From: Candidatus Poseidonia sp.
Lineage (GTDB): Archaea > Thermoplasmatota > Poseidoniia > Poseidoniales > Poseidoniaceae
DNA length: 7,108 bases
Direction of reading: 5' to 3'
NCBI GenBank assembly: GCA_023254365.1
Contig: JALRLQ010000075.1
Span: 1 to 7,108 of the forward strand
The notes under the pieces are model-generated. The model had not been told where the DNA came from. It did no database searches and saw only the letters and a program-made list of their open reading frames with translations. Shown one piece after another: positions 6,701 to 7,108 of the stretch. The position numbers and the translations under genes were made by a program. The first letter of the stretch is position 1. The number at the start of each line of letters is the position of its first letter.

Positions 6701-7108
6701 GATTCGGTGTTGAGTTGCAAAATGGGTTTGGCACAAGCACAACGGAATGCAAATCCTACTGGATGGCTTCCAACACTGCCTATGAAGGCACGTGGACCCA
6801 CCTCACCGTCGTCTTTGACGACGGCAAATTGTACATGTTGACCGACGGAGGCGCCAAAACGTCGACGTGGACAAGTGTTCCGCTGACCATCAACGATCGA
6901 CAGCGCCCGATTCTTGGCGGCGAAGACAAGTCGAGCAACCCGCAGCACGATGAGCCGTTCTTGGGATGGATCGATGAATTCCGGTGGTGGAATCGTAGCC
7001 TCTACGATCATGAGATTTCCACCCAATTCAATCGTCGTGTTACAGAAGGCAACGATTTAGTAGCTCTCTACGGCTTTGAGAACATCTCTTCGGGCTACAC
7101 GGCCGAAG
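628..7108 (+). CDS. Giant secreted modular protein: TSP3-like Ca-binding linkers, propeller-like domain, beta-sandwich modules, LamG; 3' truncated
   Basis: A single frame runs from ATG 628 to the window edge with no stop (at least 2160 residues). ATG 628 is chosen because an in-frame TGA lies at 622-624 and because the TATA spacing fits a leaderless start; ATG 652 is the alternative and would also leave a good signal peptide. Order by residue: signal peptide 1-38; acidic linker 76-123; propeller-like A 124-358; B1 436-606; B2 728-899; sandwich C 928-1137; B3 1222-1403; sandwich D 1442-1597; B4 1685-1886; LamG-like from 1951. Between them lie runs of DxDxDG calcium loops of TSP3 type. The protein is very acidic, has only about 16 lysines, 18 cysteines (an even number in each domain) and roughly three dozen N-x-S/T sequons, as expected for an extracytoplasmic archaeal glycoprotein. 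No catalytic motif is recognised. Adhesion, glycan binding or a structural surface fibre is the likely role (inference). The C-terminal anchor, if any, is outside the window. Confidence 0.93.
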   Translation, partial: MIAHAVPRMTSKVLFLSVLMVLQTAVSPMVVQPGWSLAGTQGVSGVIADGSDASSAVGSTNDYTFDAVDLAANITDFDDDGIPDYMEDINGDGDYTNDDTDGDGLPNYNDTDDDNDGWLTSFECPDAANGSCPTTMGRADYLDANLYNCDAAFLSRSNGSHMQLALLDWTDYTLTNLTTVRYNDTSTLARSFEDGRVYWLSESVLYAWNQTGGARAVVTTDLVGDVQRLGFNATGELLVTNNGTLRSINLTSGATSQLAALPSGLGELGDLYGESNGSVIVTGVDDSWYRISNDYTTTWVVNSNAQKADGVLELANGTVLASNGARIVRMGSPAASLSAAVIAGTPSDEGKGQDMASCPRIDADSDGDGVPDMYELNVFGTDPSNTDSDGDGMSDGREVQTTGTDPATADDSDNDGVYDWFDDDDNGDGMPDWMACGVATDRAFANLGFEAPGVFHNTSVASTTVNTSTMVGWQTDATSGFTVMSGNNSSVAAAEGDQYLRLNVNGGNQVVWQNRTLWEGDYIMYNVSHRATGTQQAAEQIGIVVGNASNAMYVLDTNIGSSSAWTVVSGDGFVEQATSRVGVRSNAPNGVTGVNYIDDVELTVQCFRDYDGDGVRDTLDDDIDGDGLNNSVEFGSGLLPRDSDGDGMPDLWDFDSDNDLANDSAERIAGSDTTAADTDGDGLEDWLEILVYSDLADVNVFEDYDNDNVSDWLDDDDDNDGVPDDDVCYGPGSRNAVYDPSFEFPYEDTYVTEGEAVWESNYDNGGLKRLEIQGHTNSPPHGEQYLEVELSGNTVVWQDMPFWKNDLIRWSMYHRARVTSEYTELSLMLDNASGDITVTSGVAVNAVEIANLQTTSPTWAQQSGIVIAPIDAKQFVLDPIEPASGAGNWVDMVEMNRTCMRDLDGDGIRDTIDQDIDGDGYNNSVEITPAFVPTLLSGLNDTIEYDFVNDAGNGASYDGWTRSSGGGDTWWGNDNDCDNATGNDGHLYWASGAGHFYSPTLNLSGLGAATLNFFVNVDADCRNPADEHEYMEVRWRKLDGTVVTHAEAPPMPVQWMRNDAHSDAYDVDYRPPGYLIRNDGSTNTLNPYNHGYTFTVELPAEAIHERTMIVFDFPTNRDNLYSYIQVDDVLIHSFRYADTDDDGLLDIVDLDSDGDGLLDADELAEGTNRTRFDSDGDGAWDGHEVNYFDTDPLGPDDADGDLIPDWYDLDRNGDGVPDPYQCYGQNADWVQNGGFEFPGIYGGASSNSWQSHGETFLYDWSLETASNLEIFNASNAVLQNNARWPDNASEGTHVASLSSPSYPELWTEVTTNPGDLLTWKVDFLGSHPTTADKTQIRWGSSATSSSAYDVLGTLENTDVDWITERGSLIVEGENDDILTFDYVSAFSSGEGNYLDNVVAIASCISDLDEDGITDAYDDDVDGDGILNSDEYGWDLDFDSTPEVAVADEFNWYRPNGEWLYFGDNINDFRFDHWHPIYEEGDDYQRSLSFRGLGHSDYNSVTMPVEFDEETDVSFDYFVNSENNYDWLVFCVDFTQCAWQNSGYTQRWSGSVEGRHTETIAAGTHTLTWGAYTNGGTHHNGNDYWIDNISIGDGLYEGDFDSDHDGIPDLRDLDSDGDTLLDEDEDALGTDPTSRDSDGDLMPDGYEIHWFDTNPLDAGDDYDGDGITDWKDLDIDGDGVYNARECYNDQGTGSPSEDKQYAGSGLTELYWVDEGTFEDAAQYIGTSNRLASTSYSYPVSGAQWMQQHVEFHNGSQSTTDGYIPAYDGDQYMSLQWDGWNAANDISYLVTTSPGDLLIWGFAHAGHYNGHSTTWDALSVRMHTAYGEQTGTQVGYSYGLNDGWRYISGAYVVPTTYGQYAYMNIGDNERRDWNVGQYIDGLTFTSYCRVDSDGDGVLNYFDDDSDDDGYLDSDETWDTDGDGWLDLFELDSDGDGINDDVDDDPRSAGKADWQGHAIEFTSNGVVQLPDDAAMDHDDHTVQMWVLPNATINSQVGQYSTVYSDLDGEYCDTASEGYAIVFDSTNNRFGVELQNGFGTSTTECKSYWMASNTAYEGTWTHLTVVFDDGKLYMLTDGGAKTSTWTSVPLTINDRQRPILGGEDKSSNPQHDEPFLGWIDEFRWWNRSLYDHEISTQFNRRVTEGNDLVALYGFENISSGYTAE
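853..981 (+). repeat. TSP3-like calcium-binding linker 1
   Basis: Residues 76-118 carry a run of Asp/Asn/Gly loops starting DFDDDGIPDYMED and continuing through NGDGDYTND and DTDGDGLPN. The DxDxDG spacing matches TSP3-type calcium loops, and no EF-hand helices flank it. The last part overlaps the first 26-residue entry unit leading into domain A. Confidence 0.8.
922..999 (+). repeat. 26-residue entry unit, copy 1 (into domain A)
   Basis: Residues 99-124. It shares with the other four copies Asp at unit positions 1, 3, 5, 12, 14 and 18, Gly at 19 and Cys at 26 (C124), with no gaps. It is the most divergent copy: Tyr rather than Trp at position 10 and Asn at position 9. Confidence 0.75.
1000..1698 (+). 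other. Domain A: propeller-like region
   Basis: Residues 125-357, bracketed by C124 and C358, with two more Cys at 132 and 149. From about residue 192 it has blade-like repeats of about 40 residues: GRVYWLSESVLYAWNQTGG, then LGFNATGELLVTNNGTLRSI, then LYGESNGSVIVTGVDDSWYR, then VLELANGTVLASNGARIVRM. Each pairs a 'feature-of-data' strand (G-x-L/V-x-V/L) with a strand ending in a short hydrophobic segment, as in NHL, Vgb or similar beta-propellers. Only about four blades are visible, fewer than a full propeller, so the fold is a suggestion. It is very rich in N-x-S/T sequons. Confidence 0.5.
1711..1932 (+). repeat. TSP3-like calcium-binding linker 2
   Basis: Residues 362-435. It opens with DADSDGDGVPDMYEL and then has the classic bacterial and archaeal TSP3 pattern GTDPSNTDSDGDGMSDG followed by TGTDPATADDSDNDG. 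It joins domain A to B1, and its last 25 residues are part of an entry unit. Confidence 0.9.
1858..1935 (+). repeat. 26-residue entry unit, copy 2 (into B1)
   Basis: Residues 411-436. It has Asp at 1, 3, 5, 9, 12, 14 and 18, Trp at 10, Gly at 19 and Cys at 26 (C436). Its length from first Asp to Cys is exactly the same as in the other four copies. Confidence 0.85.
1933..2445 (+). other. Module B1: Cys-clamped beta-sandwich
   Basis: Residues 436-606, bounded by C436 and C606. Landmarks in order are NLGFEAPG near the start, GWQ, EGDQYLRLN, VVWQNRTLW, YIMYNVSHRA and a final YIDDVELTVQC. This order (N-x-GFE-x-P, then GW, then EG-x-QY-x-x-L, then a Q/W strand and an H-R strand) resembles jelly-roll surface domains with the NGSFE...GW signature. 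Such domains often bind carbohydrate, but no binding site can be identified here. Confidence 0.65.
2443..2526 (+). repeat. 28-residue exit unit, copy 1 (after B1)
   Basis: Residues 606-633. It begins at C606 and has Asp at unit positions 4, 6, 8, 15, 17, 19 and 21, Gly at 9 and 22, Ser at 26 and Glu at 28. It aligns without gaps with the three other exit units. It holds two DxDxDG loops. Confidence 0.85.
2452..2808 (+). repeat. TSP3-like calcium-binding linker 3 (longest)
   Basis: Residues 609-727, the longest acidic linker in the window. Loops include DYDGDGVRD, DIDGDGLNN, DSDGDGMPD, DTDGDGLED and DYDNDNVSD. It separates B1 from B2. Nearly all Asp codons are GAC (about 34 GAC against 4 GAT by hand count). 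Confidence 0.9.
2734..2811 (+). repeat. 26-residue entry unit, copy 3 (into B2)
   Basis: Residues 703-728. It has the same Asp, Trp10, Gly19 and Cys26 (C728) positions as the other copies. It contains a run of five Asp at unit positions 12-16. Confidence 0.85.
2809..3324 (+). other. Module B2: Cys-clamped beta-sandwich, closest to B1
   Basis: Residues 728-899, bounded by C728 and C899. It repeats the B1 landmarks in order: DPSFEFP, HGEQYLEVE, TVVWQDMPFW, IRWSMYHRA, LMLDNASG and a closing WVDMVEMNRTC. Of the four B modules, this and B1 look most alike and have nearly the same length (171 and 172 residues), which suggests tandem duplication. Confidence 0.65.
3322..3405 (+). repeat. 28-residue exit unit, copy 2 (after B2), short linker to C
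   Basis: Residues 899-926. It begins at C899 and shares all invariant Asp, Gly, Ser26 and Glu28 positions with the other exit units. It is most like copy 1 (RDT, then DIDGDG, then NNSVE in both). Here the calcium linker consists of this unit alone and leads straight into domain C. Confidence 0.85.
3409..4038 (+). other. Domain C: unclamped beta-sandwich (MAM or jelly-roll like)
   Basis: Residues 928-1137. It starts without an entry unit. Landmarks are IEYDFVNDAG, YDGWTRSSGGGDTWWGND, a SPTLNLSGLGAATLNFFVNV strand pair, YMEVRWRKLDG and a closing YSYIQVDDVLIHSF. The 'difference in W, shows a pair of separated strands, then IQVDDV-I' layout is typical of MAM-like or CUB-like binding domains. It has two internal Cys (977 and 1021) that could pair with each other. 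No exact family is claimed. Confidence 0.55.
4039..4290 (+). repeat. TSP3-like calcium-binding linker 4 (C to B3)
   Basis: Residues 1138-1221: DTDDDGLLD, DLDSDGDGLLDADEL, then RFDSDGDGAWDGHEV and FDTDPLGPDD. The middle part aligns with the GTDP-DSDGDG segment of linkers 2 and 6. It ends in an entry unit. Confidence 0.9.
4216..4293 (+). repeat. 26-residue entry unit, copy 4 (into B3)
   Basis: Residues 1197-1222. It has Asp at 1, 3, 5, 9, 12, 14 and 18, Trp10, Gly19 and Cys26 (C1222). It is unusual in having Leu at position 6, where three of the copies have Gly. Confidence 0.85.
4291..4836 (+). other. Module B3: Cys-clamped beta-sandwich
   Basis: Residues 1222-1403, bounded by C1222 and C1403. 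It begins NADWVQNGGFEFPG, close to the NLGFEAPG of B1. It then has SEGTHVASL, ELWTEVTTNPGDLLTWKVDF and a closing YLDNVVAIASC. The VTT-x-PGDLL-x-W stretch is shared with B4, so B3 and B4 form a second similar pair. Confidence 0.65.
4834..4917 (+). repeat. 28-residue exit unit, copy 3 (after B3)
   Basis: Residues 1403-1430, beginning at C1403. All invariant positions of the exit unit are kept; Glu replaces Gly at position 7. After it, a short DLDFDSTPE stretch leads into domain D. Confidence 0.85.
4951..5418 (+). other. Domain D: unclamped beta-sandwich
   Basis: Residues 1442-1597. Landmarks are EFNWYRPNGEWLYFG, RSLSFRGLGHSDYNSVTMPV, DVSFDYFVNSENNYDWLVF, a close Cys pair (1530 and 1536), a THTLTWGAYTNGG strand and a closing DYWIDNISIGDG. 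The 'F-x-SENNYDWL-F ... G-HTL-W-Y ... WIDNI-I' pattern is that of bacterial and archaeal jelly-roll domains related to MAM domains. As with C, no entry unit precedes it. Confidence 0.6.
5419..5679 (+). repeat. TSP3-like calcium-binding linker 6 (D to B4)
   Basis: Residues 1598-1684: DFDSDHDGIPDLRD, DLDSDGDTLLDED, then GTDPTSRDSDGDLMPDGYEI and FDTNPLDAGDD. The layout matches linkers 2 and 4. It ends in an entry unit. Confidence 0.9.
5605..5682 (+). repeat. 26-residue entry unit, copy 5 (into B4)
   Basis: Residues 1660-1685. It has Asp at 1, 3, 5, 9, 12, 14 and 18, Trp10, Gly19 and Cys26 (C1685). It carries Lys at position 11, one of the very few lysines in the protein. Confidence 0.85.
5680..6285 (+). 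other. Module B4: Cys-clamped beta-sandwich, longest of the four
   Basis: Residues 1685-1886, bounded by C1685 and C1886. It carries GTFED (in place of GFE-x-P), YDGDQYMSLQWDGW, YLVTTSPGDLLIWGFAHAGH and a closing YIDGLTFTSYC. It is about 20-30 residues longer than B1-B3, mainly before the DGDQY landmark. Confidence 0.65.
6283..6366 (+). repeat. 28-residue exit unit, copy 4 (after B4)
   Basis: Residues 1886-1913, beginning at C1886. It keeps the invariant Asp, Gly, Ser26 and Glu28 positions, with Asp rather than Gly at position 20. GAT codons become common from here on. Confidence 0.85.
6292..6453 (+). repeat. TSP3-like calcium-binding linker 7 (B4 to LamG)
   Basis: Residues 1889-1942: DSDGDGVLN, DDDSDDDGYLDSDE, DTDGDGWLDLFE and DSDGDGINDDVDDDP. 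It has no entry unit or terminal Cys; instead it ends DDDPRSAGKADW and runs into the LamG-like domain. Asp codons are 13 GAC to 10 GAT by hand count, unlike linker 3. Confidence 0.9.
6478..7053 (+). other. LamG / concanavalin-like domain
   Basis: About residues 1951-2142. Landmarks typical of LamG_3-type domains appear in order: HAIEFTSNGVVQLPD, HTVQMWVLP, GYAIVFDS, THLTVVFDDGKLYMLTDG and FLGWIDEFRWWNRSLYDHEI (residues 2111-2130). C2008 and C2041 could pair. Such domains commonly bind glycans or proteins at cell surfaces; the ligand is unknown here. Confidence 0.85.
7054..7108 (+). other. Start of a probable second LamG-like unit, cut by the window edge
   Basis: Residues 2143-2160 include LVALYGFENISSG. 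The L-V-A-x-Y-x-F-[ED] pattern is the usual first strand of LamG_3-type domains. It follows directly after a completed LamG domain, so a tandem copy may begin here. Too little sequence is present to be sure. Confidence 0.4.

Overview
The window most likely comes from an archaeon, probably a planktonic marine euryarchaeon of the Poseidoniia (Marine Group II/III) type. The first gene ends in a bacterio-opsin-activator type helix-turn-helix (HTH_10), a regulator family essentially confined to archaea. The second gene has an archaeal-style promoter: a TATA box about 25 bp upstream of an ATG, with no usefully spaced Shine-Dalgarno sequence. Its product is a very long, acidic, calcium-repeat secreted protein of the kind common in marine Poseidoniia. 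A haloarchaeon is less likely, because the regulator gene is only moderately GC-rich and not acidic. Taxonomy is inferred; there is no rRNA or phylogenetic marker here.

Layout. Bases 2-577 hold the 3' part, possibly nearly all, of the regulator gene. A short intergenic gap (578-627) carries a 24-bp imperfect palindrome (573-596) and then a TATA box (600-607). From ATG 628 one frame stays open to the end of the window (at least 2160 residues, no stop reached). It has a signal peptide, an acidic calcium-binding linker, a propeller-like domain (A), and then a chain of beta-sandwich modules joined by thrombospondin type 3 (TSP3)-like DxDxDG linkers, in the order A-B1-B2-C-B3-D-B4-LamG. The reading frame is cut by the window edge just as a second LamG-like unit seems to begin.

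The most distinctive feature is a precise grammar in this giant protein. Module A and the four B modules are each preceded by a gapless 26-residue 'entry' unit ending in Cys. The four B modules are each followed by a gapless 28-residue 'exit' unit that begins with Cys. Each of these domains is therefore bracketed by Cys at the points where calcium rods enter and leave. Modules C and D lack this clamp. All 18 cysteines fall in even numbers per domain. Composition changes along the gene, from about 70% GC in 60-base samples near the front to about 50% and lower at the LamG end.

A reasonable reading is a large, glycosylated, calcium-stiffened cell-surface or secreted fibre that binds polysaccharide or another surface. 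It may be controlled at transcription by the neighbouring HTH_10 protein or by another factor acting at the palindrome. The architecture is read directly from the sequence. The adhesion function and the regulatory link are inference.
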